From positions 1 through 5,135 of the forward strand of contig CAYZXU010000145.1 in the NCBI GenBank assembly GCA_964482535.1: 5,135 bases of DNA. The letters are read 5' to 3'. Under the pieces are notes generated by a model. It was given only the letters and a program-made list of their open reading frames with translations, did not search any database and had not been told where the DNA came from. Positions 1 through 5,135 of this stretch are shown piece by piece. Each line of letters begins with the position of its first letter. The stretch's first letter is position 1. This DNA is from CAYZXU01 sp964482535. Lineage in GTDB: Bacteria; Desulfobacterota; Desulfobacteria; Desulfobacterales; BuS5. The position numbers and the translations under genes were made by a program.

Positions 1-65
1 TTTATAGAAAGCTCCCCTTTTGTTCAATTTAAATGAAATTTTTTTATGAGAAAAAAAGAATAAAT

Positions 66-99
66 GCAAATTATTTTTTTTAAAAAATAAAAAATTTGC
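66..99. repeat. Imperfect AT-rich inverted repeat upstream of purB
   Basis: The outer arms GCAAATT (66-72) and AATTTGC (93-99) are exact reverse complements. They enclose a T-run followed by an A-run that can pair almost completely. In RNA it would form a weak, A-U rich hairpin; no gene end is visible before it, so a role as terminator of an upstream gene is possible but unproven. Such a repeat can arise by chance in DNA this AT-rich, although the GC-containing ends make it a little better than random. Confidence 0.3.
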
Positions 100-118
100 T
101 GGTCTTGAAAAATAATTG

Positions 119-127
119 TGTTATAAT
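119..127 (+). promoter_or_regulatory. Putative extended -10 promoter of purB
   Basis: TGTTATAAT combines a perfect TATAAT hexamer (122-127) with the TG dinucleotide one base upstream that defines an extended -10 element. No convincing -35 lies at 16-18 bp: TTGAAA at 105-110 is only 11 bp away. Extended -10 promoters tolerate a poor -35. Transcription would start near 134, giving a leader of roughly 65 bases before the purB start codon. The surrounding DNA is very AT-rich, so chance matches are a concern. Confidence 0.5.
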
Positions 128-141
128 CTTATTAGTAAAAT

Positions 142-160
142 ATTTTGTACGCTACAAAAT
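142..160. promoter_or_regulatory. Perfect 19-bp inverted repeat in the purB leader, candidate operator
   Basis: ATTTTGTA (142-149) and TACAAAAT (153-160) are perfect reverse complements separated by CGC. The repeat lies just downstream of the candidate -10 box and start point, where a bound dimeric repressor would block transcription. It could also form a short hairpin in the 5' leader, but with no following T-tract it is unlikely to be a terminator. It does not resemble the E. coli PurR box (ACGCAAACGTTTGCGT type), and the regulator cannot be named from the sequence. Confidence 0.5.
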
Positions 161-197
161 TTAAACTTAACACAATAAAATTATAGAAAAGAATAAT

Positions 198-1550
198 ATG
201 AAAATTACATCATTAAATGCAATTTCCCCTGTAGATGGACGTTATCGCAAAGTTACTAAAAAACTGGCTGACTATTTTTCAGAGGGTGCGCTGATAAAAT
301 ATCGTGTGCTTGTCGAGGTGGAATACTTTATTGCTTTGTGTGAACTGCCTCTGCCTCAATTAAAGGATTTTGATAAGAACCTGTTTAAACCTTTAAGGAA
401 TATTTATAAAAATTTTTCATCAACAGATGCCGGGCTTATTAAAGATATTGAGAAAACAACCAACCATGATGTTAAATCAGTTGAATATTTTTTAAAAGAA
501 AAATTTGATAAACTTAACATCGGCAGTTATAAGGAGTTTATACATTTTGGTTTAACTTCCCAGGATATTAATAATACGGCTATTCCCAACTCATTAAAAG
601 ATGCCTGGCTGGATGTGCTTTGCCCAATTTTAAATGAGCTTGTTTCCACTTTAAAAGAAAAAGCAAACGCATGGAAGAATATACCTATGCTGGCTCATAC
701 ACATGGCCAGCCTGCATCGCCTACCATTTTAGGGAAAGAGATATATGTTTTTATTGAACGTATAAACTTTCAGATGAAATCAATGGATAAAATTCCTTTT
801 TCAGCAAAATTTGGCGGTGCAACAGGTAATTTCAATGCACACCACATTGCATATCCTGACATCGACTGGATTAAATTTGCAGACAACCTGGTTAATAATA
901 TTTTAGGGCTTTATCGTTTTCCCTTAACCACGCAGATTGAACCATATGACAATCTCGCGGCATTTTGTGATAATTTAAAAAGGATCAATACTATTTTAAT
1001 CGATCTTAACAGGGATCTCTGGTCTTACATCTCCATGAATTATTTCAAACAAAAAATCAAAGAAGGGGAAGTTGGCTCTTCAGCCATGCCCCATAAGGTT
1101 AATCCCATTGATTTTGAAAACTCCGAAGGAAACCTTGGGGTGGCAAATGCAGTGTTTGAGCATTTATCAGCCAAACTCCCTGTATCAAGACTGCAAAGAG
1201 ATTTAACCGATTCAACTGTAACAAGAAATATAGGGGTGCCCCTTGCTCACACTTTGATTGCAGTTAATTCCTTGATTAAAGGGCTGAATAAACTAATAGT
1301 AAACAAAGATATAATACGATTGGACCTTCAAAATAACTGGGCAGTTGTTTCCGAAGCCATACAGACTGTTTTACGGCGTGAAGGTTACCCAAAGCCCTAT
1401 GAAGCCTTGAAAGATTTAACCAGAACCGATGGGCACATTGATCAAAAGGTCCTTGCTGACTTTATTGAAGGGCTTGATATCTCGACATTAGTCAAAGAGG
1501 AGCTTTTAAAAATCACACCTGAAAATTATACTGGCGTATGGAGGTCGTAA
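198..1550 (+). CDS. purB: Adenylosuccinate lyase
   Basis: Cytoplasmic enzyme of purine synthesis. It cleaves SAICAR to AICAR plus fumarate in the de novo pathway and adenylosuccinate to AMP plus fumarate in the IMP-to-AMP branch; the family works as a homotetramer. The 450-residue product begins with the E. coli-type N-terminus SLNAISPVDGRY and has all three conserved fumarase/aspartase superfamily regions: TTNHDVKSVEYF near residues 87-98 followed by HFGLTSQDINNT (116-127), the catalytic-histidine segment AHTHGQPASP (166-175, H169), and the signature loop GSSAMPHKVNP (293-303) with the catalytic serine at 294/295. The ATG is preceded only by a weak purine-rich stretch (AGAAAAGAA), but no better start fits the family N-terminus. 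Length is close to the roughly 456 residues of E. coli PurB. The C-terminus ends only four residues after YTG, shorter than I expect for the family. Codon use is AT-rich, unlike the signalling genes downstream. Confidence 0.97.
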   Translation: MKITSLNAISPVDGRYRKVTKKLADYFSEGALIKYRVLVEVEYFIALCELPLPQLKDFDKNLFKPLRNIYKNFSSTDAGLIKDIEKTTNHDVKSVEYFLKEKFDKLNIGSYKEFIHFGLTSQDINNTAIPNSLKDAWLDVLCPILNELVSTLKEKANAWKNIPMLAHTHGQPASPTILGKEIYVFIERINFQMKSMDKIPFSAKFGGATGNFNAHHIAYPDIDWIKFADNLVNNILGLYRFPLTTQIEPYDNLAAFCDNLKRINTILIDLNRDLWSYISMNYFKQKIKEGEVGSSAMPHKVNPIDFENSEGNLGVANAVFEHLSAKLPVSRLQRDLTDSTVTRNIGVPLAHTLIAVNSLIKGLNKLIVNKDIIRLDLQNNWAVVSEAIQTVLRREGYPKPYEALKDLTRTDGHIDQKVLADFIEGLDISTLVKEELLKITPENYTGVWRS

Positions 1551-1570
1551 GGAGTTCTCTCTTCTTTAAT

Positions 1571-1576
1571 GGAGGG
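1571..1576 (+). promoter_or_regulatory. Shine-Dalgarno site that decides the sensor kinase start
   Basis: GGAGGG lies 4 bases before ATG 1581 and 7 bases before ATG 1584. It is inside the reading frame if the more upstream ATG at 1569 is used. Its presence, with normal spacing, favours 1584 (or 1581) over 1569. A second purine stretch, AAGGAG at 1549-1554, overlaps the purB stop codon but is too far from any of these starts except 1569. Confidence 0.7.
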
Positions 1577-1583
1577 CTTTATG

Positions 1584-3179
1584 ATGGGCGGAAAACCAAC
1601 CTATGAAGACCTGGAACAAAGGATCAAAGAATTAGAGAGCAGGATTGATAAGCGCAAACAAGCGTTTATTATCGTGATGGATTCGCTCGACGCAGGAGTT
1701 TATGTCGCCGATATGGAGACACACGAGTTGCTTTTTGTCAACAAATACATCACTAATAAGTTCGGCGACGTTGTCGGCAAAACCTGCTGGCAAGCTGTCC
1801 AGACAGGGCAGGCAGGGCCTTGCGATTTCTGTACAAACGACAAACTGCTCGACGCCGACGGCAAGCCGAAGGATGCTTACGTTTGGGAATTTCTGAACAC
1901 AATCGACGGTGAATGGTATCAATGCCATGACCAGGCAATCCTCTGGCCCGACGGACGGCTGGTGAGGCTTGAGATCGCCACAAATATCACTGAGCTCAAA
2001 CTGGCAGAGAAAGCGATTAAGTGGCGCGAGCGATACCTGGTGGGTCTGAACGATGCGGCGCAAGCGTTGTTGGTTCCGGTGGACACTGTTCCCTTCCAGG
2101 AGTTTGTTGATAAAATCGGTCCTGCTTCTGACGCCGATCGAGCATACGTTTTTATCAACCATCACGACTCGGACGGTCGCTTGCTGACGAGCCAGAAGGC
2201 TGAGTGGTGTGCGAAAGGTATCAGCCCGGAGATAGACAATCCGTTCCTGCAAAACCTGTCTTATAACGACTGGATGCCGAGATGGAAGGGGATGCTCTCG
2301 CGGGGTGAGATTATCAATGGAAATATAAACGACTTTCTGAACAAAGAACGTGAAATCCTCAAATCTCAAGGCATTATTGCAATTCTGATCATCCCCATCA
2401 TGGTCGATGGTGAGTTTGTTGGCTTTATCGGCTTTGACAACTGCGTTTCCCAGCGCAAATGGAGCGCTGTCGAACAGACCTTCCTGAGTACCGCCTCCAC
2501 TGCACTGGCCCAGGCCATTAAGCGAGCGCGTTCAGAAGAGCAGGTAATAGCCTCTCTTAAGGAAAAGGAAGTACTCCTGCGTGAAATTCACCATCGTGTC
2601 AAGAACAACATGCAGGTCATTGTCAGTCTGCTGAGTATGCATTCGAGGAGGATCAACGATACGCGTTTGGGACAGGTTTTTGGTGATTGTCGGGACCGTG
2701 TCAACGCAATGTCGTTGATTCACGAGGCGCTGTATCAGTCCGAGAACCTGGCCAAAATCGACTTCAAAGTCTATCTCAAGAAGCTTTGCAGCAACCTGAT
2801 CCAGGCATACGGTGCCCTGGGTGAGGGGATCGCGGTGACGGTGGATCGGTGCAATGTATCGCTGGGCATGGATCAGGGCATTGCTGTGGGGATGGTTGTC
2901 TGTGAACTGGTTTCAAATGCCTTCAAGCACGCGTTCCCGCCGGGCAAAGGGGGGGAAGTATTGATCAGCCTGTCCGGTCTTGAGGGGGAGAGGGTCGAAC
3001 TTATCGTTCAGGACAACGGGAAATACCTGTCGCAGGAAATCGACATCATAAACCCGCTGTCGCTTGGGTTGCGGTTGACGGTTGCTGCTGTAACGCGGGA
3101 ACTCGGAGGGAGTATCGAGGTGGAACGGAACGGTGGTACACGGTTTATTATTCGTTTCAAATACAAAAATAAATTATAA
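1584..3179 (+). CDS. PAS-GAF sensor histidine kinase, HisKA_2 type
   Basis: Soluble sensor kinase of 531 residues from ATG 1584 (536 from ATG 1569); no signal peptide or membrane segment is visible, so it should sense a cytoplasmic cue. Domains in order: a short charged coiled-coil leader KPTYEDLEQRIKELE (4-18); a PAS domain (about 28-140) with cysteines C68, C80 and C83; a GAF-like domain (about 150-313); a HisKA_2 dimerisation/phosphoacceptor segment with EIHHRVKNNMQ (334-344), H337 being the likely phosphorylated residue; and a HATPase_c domain (about 430-527) with N-box CELVSNAFKHAF (E441, N445) and SLGLRL (493-498). The G1 box reads DNGKYLS, lacking the second glycine of the usual DNGxGLP. 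Kinases of this family usually phosphorylate stand-alone receivers, and the next gene starts with one, so it is the probable partner. The gene is more GC-rich than purB. Start chosen by Shine-Dalgarno spacing and by the family-typical MGGKPTYE N-terminus. The stimulus is unknown. Confidence 0.92.
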   Translation: MGGKPTYEDLEQRIKELESRIDKRKQAFIIVMDSLDAGVYVADMETHELLFVNKYITNKFGDVVGKTCWQAVQTGQAGPCDFCTNDKLLDADGKPKDAYVWEFLNTIDGEWYQCHDQAILWPDGRLVRLEIATNITELKLAEKAIKWRERYLVGLNDAAQALLVPVDTVPFQEFVDKIGPASDADRAYVFINHHDSDGRLLTSQKAEWCAKGISPEIDNPFLQNLSYNDWMPRWKGMLSRGEIINGNINDFLNKEREILKSQGIIAILIIPIMVDGEFVGFIGFDNCVSQRKWSAVEQTFLSTASTALAQAIKRARSEEQVIASLKEKEVLLREIHHRVKNNMQVIVSLLSMHSRRINDTRLGQVFGDCRDRVNAMSLIHEALYQSENLAKIDFKVYLKKLCSNLIQAYGALGEGIAVTVDRCNVSLGMDQGIAVGMVVCELVSNAFKHAFPPGKGGEVLISLSGLEGERVELIVQDNGKYLSQEIDIINPLSLGLRLTVAAVTRELGGSIEVERNGGTRFIIRFKYKNKL

Positions 3180-3180
3180 A

Positions 3181-3218
3181 ATGAATTCCTGTAGTAAAAG
3201 GAAAACATTATGAATTCC
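3181..3218 (+). repeat. 9-bp direct repeat ATGAATTCC at the hybrid kinase start
   Basis: ATGAATTCC occurs at 3181-3189 and again at 3210-3218, where it forms the first codons (Met-Asn-Ser) of the hybrid kinase. The upstream copy opens a 10-codon frame (MNSCSKRKTL) whose TGA stop at 3211-3213 overlaps the true ATG. The upstream ATG has no Shine-Dalgarno sequence, while the downstream one has AAGGA at 3198-3202 with a 7-base spacing. The downstream ATG is therefore the start and the upstream copy is most simply a small duplication or chance. Confidence 0.5.
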
Positions 3219-4367
3219 GCCAGAATTATGATCGTTGAAGACAACACCACTGTGGCTGAGGATTGTCGCGATTGCTTAGAAAGCCTTGGTTACACTGTTT
3301 CGTCCATCGTGTCATCGGGTGAGGAATCCATCGAAAAAGCAGAGACGGAAAGGCCGGACGGCGTTATTATGGACATCCACCTACGGGACGAGATGGACGG
3401 CATTGAGGCAGCGGAGCAGATCTATTCCCGCTTTGAAATCCCCGTCGTGTTTCTGTCTGCTTACAGCGACAGCGGACTGCTTGATCGGGCCAGGCAGGTT
3501 GGTTCTTTCGGCTACCTTGTCAAGCCTTTTAATGAACGAGAACTTTACGCCATGATTGAAACAGCGCTCTATAAAGCGAAAGCCGAAAAGGAACGCAGGC
3601 AGATGGAAGCCCGGCTGCGACAGACCCAGAAGATGGAGGCAATCGGCATACTTGCCGGAGGCATTGCCCACCAGTTTAACAATGCCTTATATGTGATTAC
3701 AGGTAGTATTGATCTGCTTGAAATGAATTTTCCAGGTGATAAAAAGGTAGCTGATTATGTCAAAAAAATTGAAGCTTCTACTCACCGCATGATTCAATTA
3801 GTCGCTCAACTCCTGGCATATGCCAGGGGGGGCAAATATCAGATTAAAACGTTATCTTTGCGTGATTTTATCAAAGAGACACTGCCGTTGGTCAAATATG
3901 CCATTAATCATGGCATACATGTGGATACTGAATTGTCTAATGATATTCTCGACATAGAAGCCGATCTGACTCAAATGCAAATGGTGCTGTTTGCTGTTTT
4001 GATCAATGCGTCTGAGGCGATGGATGGCAAGGGGTATATCCGGATTACCTGTAGAAACATGATGATGACTGAAGAGACAGTCAAAAATTTTTCTGGATTA
4101 AAGCCGGGAAACTATGTCAACCTGACGATAACCGATTACGGCAAGGGCATGGATAAAGAGACAAGAAAGCGGATATTCGAACCTTTTTTCACCACCAAAT
4201 TTGAGGGTCGTGGTCTTGGTATGGCAGCGGTATATGGTATTGTCAAGAACCATGGTGGCTGGATATCGGTAGATTCAGAACCGGGCCAGGGGACTACTGT
4301 AAAAATTTACCTGCCTGCCACCCAGGCACAGGCGCAAAAACCGGAAAAACCAAAGATCGATTATTAA
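3210..4367 (+). CDS. Response regulator receiver-histidine kinase hybrid
   Basis: A 385-residue cytoplasmic signalling protein with an N-terminal receiver and C-terminal kinase core. The receiver (about 4-120) has acidic pocket E10-D11, phosphoacceptor D55 in GVIMDIHL, switch S83 and K105 in YLVKPF. Its MDIHL...MDGIEAAEQI pattern resembles receivers paired with HisKA_2 kinases, matching the gene upstream. A helical linker (about 121-145) leads to a HisKA-like H-box GGIAHQFNNAL with H154, then HATPase_c: N-box LINASEAMD (N266, E269), G1 DYGKGM (D309, G311, G313), F-box FEPFFTTK (323-330) and G2 GRGLGM (333-338). There is no DNA-binding or other output domain, so the target must be encoded elsewhere, or the receiver only gates the kinase. 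Residue H+1 is Q where E or D is usual. It lies 30 bases after the sensor kinase, probably in one operon. Composition drops sharply near the H154 codon, suggesting a mosaic gene. The C-terminal tail is a low-complexity Q/A/K/P stretch. Confidence 0.93.
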   Translation: MNSARIMIVEDNTTVAEDCRDCLESLGYTVSSIVSSGEESIEKAETERPDGVIMDIHLRDEMDGIEAAEQIYSRFEIPVVFLSAYSDSGLLDRARQVGSFGYLVKPFNERELYAMIETALYKAKAEKERRQMEARLRQTQKMEAIGILAGGIAHQFNNALYVITGSIDLLEMNFPGDKKVADYVKKIEASTHRMIQLVAQLLAYARGGKYQIKTLSLRDFIKETLPLVKYAINHGIHVDTELSNDILDIEADLTQMQMVLFAVLINASEAMDGKGYIRITCRNMMMTEETVKNFSGLKPGNYVNLTITDYGKGMDKETRKRIFEPFFTTKFEGRGLGMAAVYGIVKNHGGWISVDSEPGQGTTVKIYLPATQAQAQKPEKPKIDY

Positions 4368-4390
4368 ATAACCACAAATATATTCCAAAC

Positions 4391-4440
4391 GATATATATT
4401 TTGACAATACCCCCCTTGATGATATATACTAAATGATATA
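4391..4440. promoter_or_regulatory. Repeated GATATA boxes over the vapBC promoter, candidate VapB operator
   Basis: GATATATA occurs at 4391-4398 and 4421-4428, 30 bp apart start to start (about three helical turns), and GATATA recurs at 4435-4440. In addition AATATAT (4377-4383) and ATATATT (4394-4400) form an inverted repeat with a 10-base spacer. The boxes flank the -35 and cover the -10 region. VapB antitoxins and VapBC complexes are known to repress their own promoters by binding repeated or inverted AT-rich sites, so this is a reasonable operator. The exact half-sites are an inference. Confidence 0.45.
4401..4430 (+). promoter_or_regulatory. Sigma70-type promoter of vapBC
   Basis: A perfect -35 hexamer TTGACA (4401-4406) is followed after 18 bp by TATACT (4425-4430), one mismatch from the -10 consensus; TATATA at 4423-4428 with a 16-bp spacer is an alternative. 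The spacer contains a run of six C. Transcription would begin near 4437, about 30 bases before the vapB ATG. Its position after the hybrid kinase stop makes vapBC an independent transcription unit. No terminator hairpin is seen between the two units. Confidence 0.75.
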
Positions 4441-4466
4441 AATTAACTTTCAATTTGGAGGTCATT

Positions 4467-4715
4467 ATGGACACTGCCAAACTATTTATAAACGGACGTA
4501 GTCAAGCTGTACGCTTACCAAAAGCCTATCGTTTTGAGGGAAAAGAGGTGTATGTCAAAAAAGTATCTGAAGGTGTTCTGCTTTTACCGAAAGACAATAC
4601 AATATGGGATGTTTGGGAAAAAAATTTGAGAAAATATGACAAGCCATTCATGACAGAGCGAAATCAACCACAATCTCAACAAGAAAGAGAAGGATTGGAT
4701 GAAATTTTTGATTGA
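4467..4715 (+). CDS. vapB: VapB-type antitoxin (AbrB/SpoVT-like DNA-binding fold)
   Basis: An 82-residue antitoxin expected to bind and neutralise the VapC toxin encoded next and to repress the shared promoter. The N-terminal half (about 1-42) is the swapped-hairpin DNA-binding fold of the MazE/AbrB class, with the family motif TAKLFINGRSQAVRLPKAY at residues 3-21 and FEGKEVYVKK following. The C-terminal half, from WDVW (47-50) through the charged, glutamine-rich NQPQSQQERE stretch, corresponds to the toxin-wrapping tail and resembles that of the Shigella MvpT/VapB subgroup. Start chosen at ATG 4467 because GGAGG (4457-4461) lies 5 bases upstream; an in-frame TTG at 4455 would place that Shine-Dalgarno inside the coding region. 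The 3' end overlaps vapC by 17 bases, implying translational coupling. Complete and apparently intact. Confidence 0.93.
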   Translation: MDTAKLFINGRSQAVRLPKAYRFEGKEVYVKKVSEGVLLLPKDNTIWDVWEKNLRKYDKPFMTERNQPQSQQEREGLDEIFD

Positions 4716-5130
4716 TACAAACATTTGCATCTACATCATGAATAATCGCCCACCTGAGGTTCTCCAAAAGTTTAAAAGTATAGGTGTGGGTAAGGTGGGG
4801 ATATCGTCTATAACCGTATCGGAACTTCATTACGGTGCTTGCAAAAGTAGTCATATCAAAAAAAATATCAAACGACTGGATGAATTTTTAAGCCCATTTG
4901 AAATTCTTTCATATGATGAGAATGCTTCAAGATATTACGGAAAAATTCGTTCCCAACTTGAAAAGCAAGGGAATATCATAGGTCCGCTTGACATGCTAAT
5001 CGCTGCCCATGCATTGAGTAATAATTTAATTTTGATTACAAATAATGTTAAAGAATTCATGCGAATAAAATCTCTGCAAGTTGAAAATTGGGCAGAAAAA
5101 CAAGGCAGAGAACAATCGCATTCACACTGA
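4699..5130 (+). CDS. vapC: VapC-type toxin, PIN-domain ribonuclease
   Basis: A 143-residue PIN-domain endoribonuclease; related enterobacterial VapC toxins cleave initiator tRNA, which stops translation, but the target here is not readable from sequence. The Mg2+-binding acidic residues are in place: D6 in FLIDTNICI, E42 in ITVSELHYG, and D98 in IIGPLDMLIAAHA; the TNNVKEF segment (114-120) and the closing VENW (128-131) match the Shigella MvpA/VapC subgroup. The toxin therefore looks catalytically intact. The ATG lies inside the end of vapB (17-base overlap) behind a GAGAAGG Shine-Dalgarno at 4687-4693, so toxin translation should depend on antitoxin translation. After ENW there is a 12-residue polar tail ending HSH, a little longer than expected. 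The gene is complete; the stop codon lies 5 bases from the window end, so no terminator can be seen. Confidence 0.94.
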   Translation: MKFLIDTNICIYIMNNRPPEVLQKFKSIGVGKVGISSITVSELHYGACKSSHIKKNIKRLDEFLSPFEILSYDENASRYYGKIRSQLEKQGNIIGPLDMLIAAHALSNNLILITNNVKEFMRIKSLQVENWAEKQGREQSHSH

Positions 5131-5135
5131 CCCAA

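Noticed and set aside
1..60. Tail of an upstream gene
   Set aside because: No open frame with coding character reaches into the window; the stretch is AT-rich with stops in all frames.
71..90. T-run followed by A-run (TTATTTTTT...AAAAAATAA) as a rho-independent terminator
   Set aside because: The stem is entirely A-T with a 2-base loop and has no GC-rich stem followed by a T-tract; no upstream gene end is visible.
1632..2369. 245-codon open frame on the - strand opposite the sensor kinase
   Set aside because: It is antisense to the PAS and GAF domains, has no recognisable domain, and the GC-richer codon pattern of the + strand gene explains the lack of stops.
3381..3671. 96-codon - strand frame and an 89-codon + frame (3286-3555) over the receiver
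   Set aside because: Both lie wholly within the well-supported receiver coding sequence in other frames and have low-quality, arginine- or leucine-rich translations with no family resemblance.
4368..4400. Terminator after the hybrid kinase
   Set aside because: Only AT-only inverted repeats are present, without a GC stem or following T-run; they fit an operator better.
4455..4466. TTG at 4455 as vapB start, adding four residues
   Set aside because: The Shine-Dalgarno GGAGG lies at 4457-4461, inside that extension, and is correctly spaced for ATG 4467, which also gives the family-typical N-terminus.

Overview
The window carries five protein-coding genes, all on the + strand, and fits a gammaproteobacteria-unlike, AT-leaning Desulfobacterales-type deltaproteobacterium. 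This assignment is an inference. It rests on the first signalling protein opening with the KPTYEDLEQRIKELE leader, on its PAS domain carrying the C...PCDFC cysteine pattern, and on the second signalling protein carrying the GGIAHQFNNAL H-box; these are recurrent features of sensor proteins in that order. No RNA genes, CRISPR arrays, transposases or integrases are visible.

Layout. Positions 1-197 are a very AT-rich non-coding leader with an extended -10 promoter candidate and a perfect 19-bp inverted repeat just downstream of it. It leads into purB (adenylosuccinate lyase, 198-1550), a complete housekeeping gene. About 33 bases later a two-gene signalling unit begins: a soluble PAS-GAF-HisKA_2-HATPase sensor kinase (1584-3179), then, after 30 bases, a receiver-histidine kinase hybrid (3210-4367). 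After a 99-base AT-rich gap holding a strong sigma70-type promoter and repeated GATATA boxes comes a type II toxin-antitoxin pair, vapB (4467-4715) and vapC (4699-5130), overlapping by 17 bases. The last 5 bases are non-coding.

How the genes may work together. The sensor kinase and the hybrid are probably co-transcribed and form a relay: the HisKA_2 kinase is a natural donor for the N-terminal receiver of the hybrid, whose own kinase core would pass a signal to a partner encoded elsewhere, because neither protein has a DNA-binding or enzymatic output domain. VapBC looks like an independent, self-regulated module. purB is functionally unrelated to either.

Most notable: base composition changes across the window and does so inside the hybrid gene. 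purB is AT-rich, the sensor kinase and the receiver half of the hybrid are clearly more GC-rich, and composition drops abruptly at the hybrid's H-box (around 3670). This suggests a mosaic signalling cassette assembled by recombination at conserved segments. Both kinases also show departures from consensus at catalytic motifs. No clearly unprecedented system was found; the mosaic relay, the cysteine-bearing PAS domain and the purB leader palindrome are the best leads.
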